Positions 24,781-38,327 of a DNA stretch of 64,000 nucleotides are shown here, piece after piece; positions within the stretch are counted from its first letter, which is position 1; each line of letters opens with the position of its first letter. The translations under genes and the position numbers were made by a program. Source of the stretch: Anseranas semipalmata (taxonomy: Eukaryota > Chordata > Aves > Anseriformes > Anseranatidae); contig VXAA01003142.1 of NCBI GenBank assembly GCA_013399115.1, positions 798,563 to 862,562 of the forward strand, read 5' to 3'. The notes beneath the pieces were generated by a model, which ran no database searches, was not told the origin of the DNA, and worked only from the letters and a program-made list of their open reading frames with translations.

Positions 24781-25065
24781 CACAGAATCATAGAATATCC
24801 CAAGTTGGAAGGGACCCACAAGGATCATCGAGTCCAACTCCTGGCTCCACACAGGTCTACCCAAAAATCAAAATTCAGACCACGTGACTGAGAGCATAGT
24901 CCAAACGCTTCTTAAACTCCGACAGGCTTGGTGCCGTGACTACATCCCTGGGGAGCCTGTTCCAGTGCGTGACCACCCTCGTGGTGAAGAACCTTTTCCT
25001 GATACCCAACCTGAACCTCCCCTGTCGCAGCTTGACTCCATTCCCTCGGGTCCTATTTCTACAGA
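24781..25065 (-). mobile_element. CR1 LINE, 3' part, reverse orientation
   Basis: The copy begins with CACAGAATCATAGAAT and AGTTGGAAGGGACCCACAAG, the reverse-complement CR1 3' end. On the minus strand the ORF2 C-terminus is still readable: RTRGNGVKLRQGRFRLG, then THWNRLPRDVVTAPS and FKKRLDYALSHV. The subfamily differs from the copies at 10905 and 51486: it has a different C-terminal sequence and lacks the long 3' UTR. It is 5'-truncated and inactive. Confidence 0.92.
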
Positions 25066-26029
25066 AAAAGAGGCCAAAAGTACACCAGGAAGTTATTTGG
25101 GTATGGGATTTCTGTAGGTACATAAGCACATAAACACTGGATTAATACAAGGAGCAATATAACCGTTGCCATTTGTGACAGGAATTACTCATCTGGTAGT
25201 GGTGGGAGTTCAGTGCCCATACCTTACCATGCTTACTTTTTAGAAAGACTACCCATAGCCAAAAGTTGAGGTGGCTAAGTGGCCTCTCCATGTCACACCT
25301 CAAGGCTAATGCTTATGCACTGGACAAAGAGGAAGGGAATTTTCTTGCCTGTGCATCCTCTTTCTCTCTGTCTCTTGTCAGCAGTAAAGAACAGCAGCAC
25401 TGTTCTTTTTTTGAAAATTGTAGGCAACAAACAAGAAGTAACCACTAGATGGCCGTATTTAGTAACAAAAGGCGACTCATGCATTCATGCTGATATAATC
25501 CATACCAACAGGTTATTATTTTTACGCAATCGATCAGTTGTTTCATGCACAAATTCATGTGGACAGGCCAGTGAGTCAGGACAACCTGCCTTGACAGGGT
25601 TATTGGCTATAAAAGGAATCTTGATTGTTCTGTGTACTGGTAGTGGGGATACCCCAGATGATGAGGGCTGTGGGGTGCGGTGCAGAGCAGAGTTTTGCAC
25701 AGCAGCTCTTCACAAAACCGGCCTGAACAGGATAGCTCAGTCAGCACTGAGCCTGAGCTAGTAAGTCCTCATCTGCTCTCTTGTACTAGACCCATCCTAA
25801 TTATAACGAAGGCTGAGGAGGACATTCCCTGCCTGAGGGGAGGCGTTCTTGGCTCAGCTGGAGGAGATGCTGATGTCCCAGATGTGGAGTACCGGTCAGT
25901 CTGTGGCTGTGCCCGGCCATGCTGTTGGCTGGGAGAGAAAGGGTAAAGCAAAAGGAACATCTCTCTGCCCCTTTCCCCAAAAGAGAAGTCCACAGATACC
26001 AAAAGAGGACTGTGCTGAGTTAACCTTGG
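25066..26029. other. Intergenic sequence, no gene recognised
   Basis: Unique sequence. The 160-codon open frame at 25279-25761 has no recognisable domain, and overlapping frames on the other strand are similar in length, so it is taken as chance. The last part may already belong to the LTR-element-like repeat that follows. Confidence 0.45.
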
Positions 26030-27110
26030 CTAACAGCTAAATGCCCACCCATCGGCTCACTCACAGCCTTCTCCTCTCCCTCCCTGCCATTGCCTTTCCC
26101 CAGCAGGCCAGAGGGAGAAAATAGGATGAGAAAGCTCATGGGCTGAGATAAAGACAGGGAGATTGCTTACCAGTTACTGTTGCAGGCAAAACAGACTCAA
26201 TTTAGGGAAAATCAGTTTAACTTACTGCCAATTAAAATAGATCTGAGTAATGAGAAACAAAAAGAAAAACATTAAAACAACACATTTCCTCCCCCCTTTC
26301 CTAGGCTCAACTTTACTCCTTCACTCCAGACTCTTCTACCCCTTCCAAGTGGTGCAAGGGGCCAGGGGGACACGGTCAGTACATGGAGTGCTCTCTGCTG
26401 CTCCTTCCTCCTCACACTTTTCCTCTGCTCCACTGTGAGTTTACCCACAGGCTGCAGTTCCTGTCAGGAAAATTCTGTTCTGGTGTGGACTCTCCACAGG
26501 CTGCAGTCCTTCAGGAATATCCCCCTGCTCCACTGTGAGCCCTGCATGGACTGCAGTGTAGATCTGCTCCACCACAGAGCACGTCCTCCCACTTTTTTCT
26601 CTGACTTTGGTGTTCCCTCTGCTGCTTCCCACTCTTTTTTCCCTCCTCATTCTCAGCGGACCCTCTAGAAAATCACAGAAATGGAATATTTAGCATATCT
26701 GCCTGGGTTTGAGCTTTCTTTCAATGATCCATTGGGAAGGGCTTGCCCTTGGATGCACTGGGAAGGGCACCAAGTGGGCTGTTAGCCCCAGCATTTCTGC
26801 TACCCTGGGAGTAGCCTGGCCACATCTGACCTCTCTTCAGCATCTCTGAAAGGACATGTGGAAGTAGTGGACTGGCAGTTCTAGATGGTTGTGAAAGCCT
26901 GGCAAGGCCATGGTACACAGAGCAAGAGCTCCAAGCCTCATGCCAGCAGAAGCTAGCTGTGGAGCTCATGGGAGACACAGTTCGGGCCACTGGGGAGGTT
27001 TGCCACAGCTGCTGGTTGACCATACTTGCTGGTGATAGTCCTGAATTGAGGGGGAGTTCATCCAGCATGGCCAACAGGGCAAAGGAGCTGCTGGACATGG
27101 CATCTGTTAG
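26030..27110 (+). mobile_element. Degenerate avian LTR-element-like interspersed repeat
   Basis: The text of this segment resembles an abundant bird repeat that I know as part of endogenous retrovirus-like elements. The recognisable parts are TTACCAGTTACTGTTGCAGG, an A-rich GAGAAACAAAAAGAAAAAC stretch, AGGCTCAACTTTACTCC, and a pyrimidine-rich part with repeated CTGCTCCACTGTG units, ending in CTTTGGTGTTCCCTCTGCTG. The units begin near 26425, 26475, 26525 and 26564. The flank to about 27110 has a CCTGGGTTTGAGCTTTC start and AAGGGCACCAAGTGGG words that I also associate with the same family. No intact gag, pol or env frame is present. The family assignment is from memory, and the borders are uncertain. 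Confidence 0.5.
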
Positions 27111-27333
27111 TGAGGCCCCACTGAACAGCTGATGGCTATGAGGTGCCTCTTTTTTTGTCTTTCATGGGATGCCCTGTGTTGTTTGCTTTAGCAAACAGTG
27201 ACCAAAGACACTTCTGCATGGCTTCACAATGCAAAAAGTGGACTTGTGTCCTGAAAGGTAGGTCAAAGAGGGCTAGTTGTCCATATGTTTGTTTATTGTT
27301 CTTCTGTAGACACGAGTAAACCAAAAAGTAGCC

Positions 27334-27367
27334 TTTTTTTTTTTTTTTTTTTTTTTAGTATTTTATT
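27334..27367 (-). other. AATAAA followed by a 23-base A run (minus strand)
   Basis: On the minus strand an AATAAA at 27367-27362 is followed five bases later by an uninterrupted run of 23 A (T run at 27334-27356). This is the appearance of a retroposed 3' end. The sequence upstream on that strand (27368-27652) is open for 94 codons but matches nothing I know, and no target-site duplication was found. Confidence 0.35.
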
Positions 27368-29567
27368 TCACTTAGTAATCCCATATTGACCTTTGTCAGC
27401 TTTATCAATCTGCCATGTTTCAAGGTGTGGCTGACTTACATCTGTTGGGACATCCAGACATGGATTCATAGCCCTAGTGATAAAATGGCAGGCCAACTTT
27501 GTGATGGGTGGCATCTCTATGTGCTGGTAGGTCTCTCTACCTGTATAGTGAGCTCTGTAGGCTGAGCTGTTTCTTTGCTCCATGTTCCTTGGTTTTGCAC
27601 ACCACCACAACAGAAAAGGCAGCAGGTGGGCTTCATGAGCCACAGGGTACATGTGATGAGGACGTTATGGCGTTAGTGTGATGGAGGGGTCTTTTCAAAG
27701 GTGACACAAGGGAATTTGGGTACATTTTACTGGCCATGTCAGCATTGCTGTATCTTGAAACACTTCTTCCCTGAGACTGGCCATGGATTTGTCTCACTAT
27801 TGCCAAATCAAGGTAAAGATAGCTTAGAGGTGCTTCTGCGTATTACAGTAATATCTCTTCTCCACAGAAAATCCAGTGACTCATGCCTAGAGAATCACAG
27901 CAAACTTGTGTTCTCAGAAAAAACGAGAAATAGGTACTGTCAACAGAAAAGTTAGTGCTGTGGAGATCTCTGGTCACTGCAACCTAGAAAATCAAACTTT
28001 AATTAATTTGTATTGTCTGTACTTAACAAGCCTTTGAAATGCTTTTGAATATTACTTATACTGTGACAATCCTGTCAGGCCCTCAGTTCTAGGTATTGTC
28101 TGAACTAGGACCTTAGTAAACCTACAATATCTGCAATGAAACTTGAAATGATGCAGTGATTTCAGTGAATTGGGCAAATAGGAAGTTAAGACCAATACAA
28201 ATGAAACCCTATGCCCACTACATAAGCAAGTCACCTACAGGTGAGTTATTTCAATGGTTCCCAAAGACTTGGCAGCATGTCCACACCACTTCGAGCCGAT
28301 GACAACCACAGTGCAGTGCACAGCAGCCTGGAACACAGGAGGTGACTGCTGGGTAGGGATCACCCCACCAAGGCAGGGTCATAATTTACAACGGTCCCAT
28401 TCATCTGTAACACAGGCCAAGCAGAATAGTCACGCCATGGCCCTGGACAACAGGGTGAAGATAAAAAACCCCATATGCTACTTGACTGCAACAAGGTGTT
28501 GCCATTTAGCATTCTCTGAAAGTGTTTTCCTCTACCATTTCTCTACTCAGGAATTAACTAAAATTGTACTCCTTTCTTTTAAGGGATTTTCTGGATCCTG
28601 ATACCTTCGGCAGGTGTGGGAAAGTACAGGTGCCCATGTCTTAGCCAATGTGCCTTTTACAACCACTTTTACCCTTTTACATAAATGCAGTCATCTTCTT
28701 TAAGGGATATAAATGCTAATGTTGCATTTTCAGAGGTGATTAGCTGCAGATGCATAGGTATAGGTCCTTAGCTTTAGTTTCCCATAGTTGAAAATGTTGA
28801 CTTGATCTGTAAAGGAAATCTAATACTCACATACTAAGAAACATTGTATAGTAAATATTGTTTTGTTTCTTTTGACATTTAGAAATCAAAATGTTATGTT
28901 AAAAATCTTCAAGAAGGGAAATTGAAAATCATTAAAAGGGGCTTCTTTCATAAAAGATCTTATCATTTTTGAAACCTGAATGCTTAACTTGTCACCAAGA
29001 ACTCTAGACAAGAAATAGGAATTCAACAAAAGAAATCTAAACCTGTAATTAGCCTAACTTGGACTTGCACAGGTATTTCACTTTAACAATAACCTGTAGT
29101 TTCAGTGGTTTTTTTTCTTTTTTAATGAGAAATTTAAAGAGATCATCTGATAATGTCAGGAATTTCTCTTCCTCTTTTCATCTGAAATAGTATTTTGGCA
29201 AAATTGATGTGGTATTGTGAAACATTGCTTTGATAGCACTGCTTTTTTAATTCAGAAATATTCTGACAGTTTTATTTTTCAACGACTCTGGATGTGACTA
29301 ACATTTATAATGCATTTTCATCATGACTACCTGCTTTTTCTAATCGTTACAATATCCAAGCTGATTTCACAGGCAGAAAGTGGAAACCTGGCCTCACAAA
29401 CAGATGAAGAAAATTCTGGCTTTGTCTTCGGTATGGCAAGTTTTTCCACCTACAGTTCCTGGTGATATCTCATTCTTGGCTAGGCAATTAAATTACTTGT
29501 TTTAAGGATTTTTTTTCCGTATAGCAGCTTATTTGTTTCTACATAGACTAGATAGAGCAGAGGTTTT

Positions 29568-29637
29568 CTTTGTTGTTTGCTTTTGTTTTTGTTTGTTTGC
29601 TTGCTGTTTTTTGTGTTTTTTGTTTGTTTGTTTTTAA
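29568..29637. repeat. TTTG-rich simple repeat
   Basis: A run of GTTTT, GTTT and GCTT units; ordinary low-complexity DNA. Confidence 0.9.
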
Positions 29638-30976
29638 TAGTAAGCTTTTAACAGTTTCTTGTGCATTTAGAATGTGAAAATTGTGGGTTTATCTGAAGAG
29701 AGGAGCAGAAGTTCAAGGCACTTCTGTCTTGATCTGAAGCACTGCTTCATCCCAGTTACCGATCATTATTATCAGTATCCAACAACACAAAATCTTTGCT
29801 TCTGTATCCATATCTGATAAAATATTTTAAACAGATTCCTATTTCTTGACATAAAACAATGAAATGTAAACACTTGGTAGAGCACGGGGTTAGAACACTG
29901 GGGTATTCTGTAACAGTACTGTGGCACCAAAAAACCTCTCTGCCCAATTAGGCTGGGTTTCTGATTACTGGCACTTGTGGGGACTCTGTTATGTGCTACC
30001 AGGGATTAAGAAAAAACAGTGATGGAGAATGGCAGGCAGGCTAGGCACTAGCTACCAAAATAACTGGCTCACAGTGTGGGAATTGGTGCACCTTGTTGAC
30101 CATGACAACTGTTTTCAAAATCTTGTAGCAAATTCCCACACAAACAGTCTAGGTATTTTTCTATACCTTTTCACTGCTCCAGCAGTGAGATTTGAATTTA
30201 GATTATTAGATAATACATTCAAAATGAAACTACTGCAGTCAGCTGAGAGGACGTGAGATGAGACTTAGCTGAAGCTGAAGTAGTTTAACCAAATTTTTAC
30301 CTTCATCTTAATCTTTCAGTAAAAGCAAGGCTCTTCTTCCAGGGAATATCATGTGAAACTGGTGACTGCACATTTATATACAAGACTTCATAAAAATTGT
30401 GCAAAACTTTTTTTTTTCTTTTTTGCTTAATGTCATGGCAATAGAAATCAGTATAATTCTCATGGGATGCAAATAAAGAGTTACACAGGCATACTCTATA
30501 GGCTTCTATGCTGAACGGTGATTTATTTATTAACTTTTCGTCCATTTTTGTCGATTGCCAGTAAGCCTCAGTTTTGTCTGTTGTTTCTAATAACATGACC
30601 GGGACTCATGCAAATTCAGAGAAAATACATGGTTGCAGCTTTCTAAAATGGGTAAATGAGGGATTTCTTAAGAGACCATCAAGGTAATCTTGCATCCCTG
30701 TTTAGTCAGTCCTTGATGAAACTGCCTGTTGTGATGCCAAATAGAAAGTGAGTTGTGATTATGAACCTCTTTTTAGAGCTTGCTGATCATAAGCCTAGCC
30801 CTGACCATCATTTTTTTCTTACAGAAACACCATACCTTCAAGAGATGAGGGTGTCTTTTGTTCACTGCACCAGCACTAGGAGGCACAATTAGGTATGTGT
30901 GCTTCTATATGACATTTCAGACACCTGATCTAATATATGAAAGTTTTATACAGAGCAGTGTCACTAGGAACGCTAT

Positions 30977-31021
30977 TAAAACAAACAAACAAACAAACAA
31001 ACAAACAAAACAAAAAACAAA
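30977..31021. repeat. (AAAC)n microsatellite
   Basis: Seven or so AAAC units followed by AAAACAAAAAAC. It is likely to be length-polymorphic. Confidence 0.95.
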
Positions 31022-34000
31022 ATTGAGGCATTGATAGGTTGAATGATTTGTCTAAGTTATATGGGAAATTTGTGGGAGACTCAAGAACTGAATTCATCTG
31101 GCTGGAATCCCCAAATAACACACAAAATTCAGAGACGGGTGTCTAGAAAGGTTCACAGTCTACCTGAACAGTAGGTAGTGGAAATTGAACTCCAGTGCCC
31201 TTGTTTCCTGTCTCCATGTAATGAACACTTTGTTCACCTTTTCCTTCTTTGTCTGCGTGGCTGTAAGTAGTACACATTCAATCACTACATCAGACCTACC
31301 TTATTCCTCATGGATACAGACTGTTGTGCATGCCTTTAGCAACTGTCACAAATTCCCATAAGCAAATATTTATATGAAGTTATAAATGTATTTTTTTTAT
31401 AAATGTGACACGTAATGTCAAGGATGAACACTGACTAAAAAGCAAGCTGTCGGACACTGATTCAACAGGCTCAGGACTGCTCATCTGGAACCCAGGGCAC
31501 CACGAGGTCAAGTACTTCCCCTTATTCAACCACACACAATACCCCTGCTTACTCTGTATTTTTAGTCTCAAGCATTTTCTATCTTTGGTATTGGTTTTTG
31601 TTCCACCAACAATCCCAATATAAGAAAAGTTTTGAAGTGAAGAGCTGCCAGGAAGCTTTGCTGGAAGGCCTGTGGTGTTAACCCAGACGTTGGCGTACCT
31701 CCTGCCCTCAGGTTTGCAGGGGTGGGTGGCAATGAGAGATTTCAAGCTGCTGGCACAAGGCACCCCTGCGGTCCTCTGGCAGACAAGCAAAGCCATGTAA
31801 ATCTATACAGTTTTCTACAAGTAGGTGGAGGTGACACATCCCTCAGGGAAGCAGCAGAAATACAGCACATAACAAAGGGATTTTCAGGGGCCTTTTTTTA
31901 AGGGAGAGTTGCAGTATATTGATAACCAGCATCCTGCCTGTCTCATGGTGCCCCTGGGGGTGGTAAGAATTTTAATGACTGCTCAGGTCGGTTTCAGTCA
32001 CAGCACTGAAATTTGTATGAAGTTTGAGAATAGATTTTTCTTGGATCTTTTCTTTTTGCAGTTATAATCAATGAATGAGTATGCTTAGATAGACAGACCC
32101 ACCTCTGCTGTGCTAGTAACCCAGCCTTCAGAGCAGTGGGTTTGAACCTCAGAACCTCCAAGGGACACTGGTCACTGAGAAAACTGTCACTGACTGCCTC
32201 CAGTACTCAGGCAAGTATGGGTTGTTCACCTGGTTCATCTAAAGTGCATCATCCCTCTTTTTTGCTTGTAGAAGGAAACATGGGTCAAATCTCTCATGAA
32301 GCTCTGGAGAGTGAGCTGTATTTTGCTCATTGCTGGGGTATTTGTATAATGCATGAAAGTCAGCTACTGAAGCTTGTGTTTTTGAGAAAATTATTGAAGA
32401 GGGAGGAAACATTTACAAATGGTAGCTATGTTTCTTCTCAAGCCAAAAAAAAAAAAAAAAAGTATAACGTAATGGCAGGAAGTGGTTCTTGAGGGAACAA
32501 TTCTCCCAGGCTCTTGTGCCATTTTTAGCTGTGATCACCTAAGCAGAACATAGCAGGACTTGAAGGACCCGCATGGGCTGCTGGCTCCGTGGGACAGCAT
32601 AGGGGCATGTTGCCAATCCGTCCAAGGTGTGGAAGAGAGAAAGGGCACGTGTGCCTCTGAGGAGGTGCCTCCTCAGCAAAGGCAGATATCAAAGAAGTCT
32701 ATAGAGGACTACAGGTGACTGGATTGTTTCTCTGGAATGTCTAAGGAGTATCTTTTCTTTCATTGACCATTAGGTAGTGTTCTTTAGTTACAGTTAGAAA
32801 TGAAACAGCCTTGTGCCAGGGTGGCTGCAGGGTTGGTTGCTCTGGCTGGCAGGAGATAAGTTAAGGCTGTACACCCACGTTGCATCCTCCAAAATGCAGA
32901 CAGTGCATGAGGCAACCCTGCCTTACCCAGCTGAGGTGTTCTGGCTGTGTGGGGCAGGGGACGGCCGCAGCTCACCTGGGTCAGCTGTTCCTGAGGCCTT
33001 CCTGTGGCTCTTCCCAAAGGACAAGCGGTTTCAGCTCTTTCCACTGAAAACAGCTGCAGAAAAAAAGTGAACATAGCTCGGTATAACGCACAAAGCCTGG
33101 GTGTGCTCCCAAGCGCAAGGTGAATGAAAGATGCTCACGGTTGGGTAGGCTGCTAATCACTTGGTGGAAACATTTCTTAATTATGCAACAGGCAGCCCTA
33201 AATAGCCTCCTAGAAAAAATCGAACACTTCTTCCCTCTTGATGTGATAGTTTCTTAAAGAGGCAGAGAAGCACTACAAGACAGCAGAGGCTGGCAGCCAC
33301 ATCCAGGCCATCATTTTTCTAGCTAGAGGTGGCTTGTCCACATCAGTGTATTAACAGGAATGTGGACTTCTGCAACATTTTATCCTTTGTCCTTTGCCTG
33401 GTACAGAATAATGGTCAGTTGGGGACAAAATGCTGTGGTTGCTCTACAGCCATGTTTATAAATACTTCCACCAAGCACCACAGCAAATTACTTATAAATT
33501 AAGAAAAAAAAAAAAAGTATGTGGCACAAAAAATGTCTCTGCTAGCTATTTTCAAATATTTTATGTCATTACATGGGAGCTGTGAAGTCCTGCGGGCTTC
33601 ACAAAGCAATTGTGGTGCTTGTTTGCTTCGGGGACAACAGCACGTGGGCAGCAGGCGGGCAGGCTGCTGGCCAAGCAGATAGAAGGAGGCTGTGATGAGC
33701 AAGGGGGAGGCAAAAAATGGCTAAAAGAGGAACTGGGAAGGGGAATCTGCCCACAAGGAAACTTTTCTCAGTCAGCTATGTCACAGCACTCTCACTGCAC
33801 GACAGCAGCTGTGCTGACCACAGGCACTGCCCCGATGACTCGGGGTCCTCAGCACATGCAGAGGCTTGCCAGCACAGGCAGGCAGCAACGAGCCTCTGCC
33901 AGAAGAAAGCACAGAGATGAAGATATCAGGACACCAAAACAGATGGTAGACCACGCACACAGCAAAGCTGTGGAGGTCTGCCAGCCCCTGGATGACAGCA

Positions 34001-35983
34001 GAGTGGTGGGAACTGAAGGCATCCTTTGGGGATATCAGACGGGTGTGTGTGATGTGCTGGCTCCAGCCACAGGCTTGCTTCCCATCTGAAGTTTTCTAGC
34101 AGTGATTTCTTTTGAAATGGATGGAAGTACCCTGTGACATTCTGGAAAAATATGACAATATTTTCACGTTGCTTGGAGAGATGTGGCTGGAAATACAAGC
34201 TATGTCTGAAACAACGGACCCTGAACTGAAATAAAGAACAATTGAGACTTATCTACAAGCATTTGAGCCTTAGGTACATGGACATGTGTGAGAAACTCCT
34301 AGATAAGTGTCTGAGGAACAAGAATTATTTTCACGTGGGAAAGGAAGAGGTTGCATGAATCATGGTATACTTCCAACTTAGATTTTACGGTAGTGAGGGT
34401 TTAGAGAGAAGAGATACCATCTAGAAGTTGGTAGAATTTGTTTTTGAAACACATATCTGTGGAAATGCTATACTTTGGAGAAAAAAAAACAAACAACAAA
34501 AAAAAGTGAACAAAGTCAGAATAAACCACTCCGTTTAGCAAAACAGCTGCATTATCTGCCAAACCCGGTCTTGTGATGACAAGCCACATGAAATCTGTGC
34601 AGATAAGTCATCACCAGAGGATAGTTTCCCCTCTGTCTCACTGACAAGGGGTGGGTAGGAGGAGTTTGTGTAATTAATAGGTAGGGGACATTTTTTAAAG
34701 TCATCCCTGCTTACTCTCAAGTGGGTATTGATCAAATGACATGAAATATGCTTTTGTATTCATATTCCTCTGGTTAGAGGAATCTGGACAGGGTCCAAGC
34801 AGAAGAAGTAGAGGAGCTGCTAGGTGGCCCGGTGGTACAGCATCCTACCCACCGCAGCATCCTTAGCAGGGTGGAGGAGGTGAGACAGAGGGAGACCCTC
34901 CGCTGAGATGAGCCCCTGCACTGCCAGTGGGCATAGAGGACAGACTTGTCCAGCCTGGGTGAGTATTTAACGGTGGATTTTCACATATGGTTTTTGATTA
35001 AGCCAGAAGTAGGAGGACAAAAATGACTATCTGAAGGTTGGAAAAAATCACCTGTCATTTGTTCAGGAAACTCAGGTTATTCTGTGACTATGCAAGCGTG
35101 GTTTCTGGGTGTGGTGTGACTTATCTTTTCCTGTTTCTCACTGTTATTCAGTGAGATGATGTCTTTTAATTGCAGTTATTAACTTTACTTGATAAACTTA
35201 ATTCTGGTGACAAAATAAATAATGCTGCAAGCAAGATCTCATTTTCCTCTCACTATTTGCTTTGATTCAGTAACTTATGTTATTTATAGAATAAAGCAAG
35301 GTACAATGTAAATATACACTGTCCTTTTTTATCCAGCCTTTTAGTAATATTATTTTGTGCCTGGTAACAATGACATGTTAAGCTTCTGACATTATGTACA
35401 ATGATATTGCAAAAAGCTTATGTTGTTTTGACTGAGATAATTTTACAATGGTGAGCTGCAGTCTTAGTTTAAAAAAAGAAAATCAGCAAAACCTTCTGCT
35501 TTCTCTTTCTTCACCCTGATCACAGTTTTTCAGGGAAAATCAGTTACAGATTTTTTTTGTAATTCCAGTTTCATTGAAATTAAACAGCCTGAAAATATTT
35601 AGCACACAGATGCTCTGGCTCACTGCTGTGAGCAAGGGTAGGCACAGTGTTGCACACCGGTCTGTCCCATGCGACTGGTACAGCACAAATATGTTTATCC
35701 AGGCTCGCACCTCTAGCTCTCTGTAGAATCATTTTGAGAACGGATGAAATGGATGAGCCAGAGTTAAAAGGCAAAAAGTTGCGTCCTTGTGGGCGAACAG
35801 GGTGCTGTCAGCGGTTAGAAACTTGCATCTAGCTCACGCTTCGCCGCACAGCTTGGGCACGAGTGAGCAGCCTGGCTGGGCAGGACAGGCAACGCTGAGC
35901 TTCTTCCTCCCATGCTGGAAACGTGCTTGCCTGGGGACTTTCTGAGACTTTTCAAAATTCACAGCAAATGAGACAAAATCTAA

Positions 35984-36008
35984 ACAAACAAACAAACAAA
36001 CAAAAAAC
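35984..36008. repeat. (AAAC)n microsatellite
   Basis: A short run of AAAC units ending in an A stretch; a smaller relative of the array near 31 kb. Confidence 0.9.
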
Positions 36009-38242
36009 CATCAAATAAACAACAACATACACAGATTCTGCTAGCCTGTATGAGTGGAAGCAACACAGAGCTTTCAAGAGGTTTTGCCATGCATCCTAAA
36101 GATGCTGGGCTGTATTTTAGGTCATGCTGGGGCCGAACCAAGCTGCGCATGGCTGCCTTGGCGGGCTGCCCCTGCTCCCCAGCAGCAGGAGGTACGCCAG
36201 CTCTGACCTGGCACCAGTGCGTCCTGCTGCACTGGCCCGCAGGGCACAGGGGCTTGCTGGCATATGAAGTACATGGAAAGAAGCAGACAAATCAGAAGAT
36301 GGAAGTAACTAGTTAAATGCATGAAAGGGACATACATGATGACCAGATTCACCCATTCCTGGCGCTGTCCAAGAGCCCTTGCCTCGCTCGCTTGCCTTGC
36401 TCCACCTCCCCAGCCCCACAAGAGGCCCAGTCCCACCAGGTGACAGGGAGGCAAGATGGCTCCCCCAGAGCAAGATGGCTGGCCTCCTCTGTGGGCATGG
36501 CCTGGCGGGGAGGATCAGGCGTCACAAGGCAGGGGGGAAGGCCCTCTCCTAGACGTGCTGCACCACAGGAGCTGTAGCTGGTTCACCAGGATGGTGCCCG
36601 ACAGCCGAACATGGGAGTCAGCTTGCGTGGTTCTTCTTGGCAATTAATGCTTTTTGAAGAGGCAACATGGTAATCTCCTGTAGTCACAAATAGGCAGTCT
36701 CTTGTTTGCAAGTGTCCCTGTAAAAGGGCCATTTACACTCTTGCCAGATGGAGCATCCAGAGAGAAAAAATCCTTTTCGGACCTACCAGACCCAAATCTT
36801 TTGGAGAAAAATGGTCCTGAGGTGTCTTCAGTCCTGGGAGCTGCAACATGGAGTCATTGGAGCCAAGAGGGACAGGGAAATCAGAGCTAATGGACGTTGC
36901 TCTTGAGAAAAGGCCTTCACAGGCTTCCCTTGGGTTATCTCCAAAACTATCTCTGACACAAGCCCACCACTGAGCAGGGCCAGGACCCCCAGAGAAGGAA
37001 ATATCCACTGTACAAGAAGGATATAAGGTGGGTGTGGATATAAGCTCTTTCATTTCTCCTTTGGGGATGGGCTACCTGTGGTTTATTCAGGTGAGTTGCT
37101 TGAGTGTGGAAGCAGAAACCCCTCATTCCTTTGCTTATACTATGTAAATCTCAGTACAAATAACTGAATGACTCCTGAAAGTTTTTGGTGACCCGATGGA
37201 GGAAACCCATAACACATTGTTTTCTCTCAACACAGGAAAAGAATCAATTGTTTTTTTATTCAATTGAGTTTGAAGTTTGTTTAGCCCTTGTACAACACAA
37301 CAGTTGAGTGGAACTACAAATAAAGGCCATCACATTTTCCAGGCTGAGAGACCGAAGGATCCTTTTCTCTCTTGTCCTGGAACAGCTCAGCAGCAAGAAT
37401 ATGGCAGTGGAGCTTGATGAATTGTGCAGACATGTAGGAGGAGGGAACTTTTTTGCATTACCACATAATGCCAAAACCTGAAGGTTGAACTGTAACCCAG
37501 TACACACTGTGTGTCATCCATTTGTTCACTTGACATCTGAGTTGTTGTTTATAGCATGAACATTTCTCTCCTACATACAGGGATTGAAATTCCCTGAAGT
37601 CTAGCACCAGATGGCAGAAGATACAGTGGTTTACATGTTTTGGACAGAGTAAAAAATTTGCCTGGTATGAAGACTTTTCTAAGGGCTTGACTTTGTTTAT
37701 TTTTTTGTGCAGTTTAGATTGGTACACAGGGACTACAAAAGGTTTATGACATTGAAGACCTTTTATACTGTAGGTCATTTTTGGCCTGTGTAAAATGATT
37801 GGATCTTTTAAATATAATTTAACTTTACAAAAACAGAACATGAAAGTTTGTAGAAGGATGAACTTTGGAATACTTTGGACATCTTCCCTAGTCCAAGTTG
37901 CACTCACATCAAGAGAAAATCAAAGGTTAGCAAAGCTAAAGGCAATAAAGAATTTTTTTATCATTAAATTCATCTCAGCAGTAGTAAATATCTCCTCTGG
38001 AGATAAACAATACTAAACATAGAGGGAAAAAGTGTTCAGTAAACATCCTGGTTCTGTATTTAATATTTTCCTTAAATATTAATGTAATGGAAAGTACTGT
38101 TCTTATGTGATGCAAGTAAATAACATTATGTCTTCCTGAATGCAACTTACACCCACAAATCCTACAACAGTTGCTTGAAGAAGAAGGAAAATAGCTTATG
38201 TCATTCTATGTTAATTGATAGAAAAGAGTGCTTTTTTTTTTT

Positions 38243-38327
38243 NNNNNNNNNNNNNNNNNNNNNNNNNNNNNNNNNNNNNNNNNNNNNNNNNNNNNNNNNN
38301 NNNNNNNNNNNNNNNNNNNNNNNNNNN
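38243..38327. other. Assembly gap (85 N) inside a poly-T run
   Basis: Eighty-five N bases are flanked by T homopolymers on both sides. The translated open frames crossing it are meaningless. Confidence 0.98.

Noticed and set aside
25279..25761. 160-codon plus-strand open frame as a gene
   Set aside because: No homology, no splice structure, and comparable frames on the other strand.
33610..34089. 159-codon plus-strand open frame as a gene
   Set aside because: Low-information sequence with no family resemblance; consistent with a GC-richer non-coding patch.
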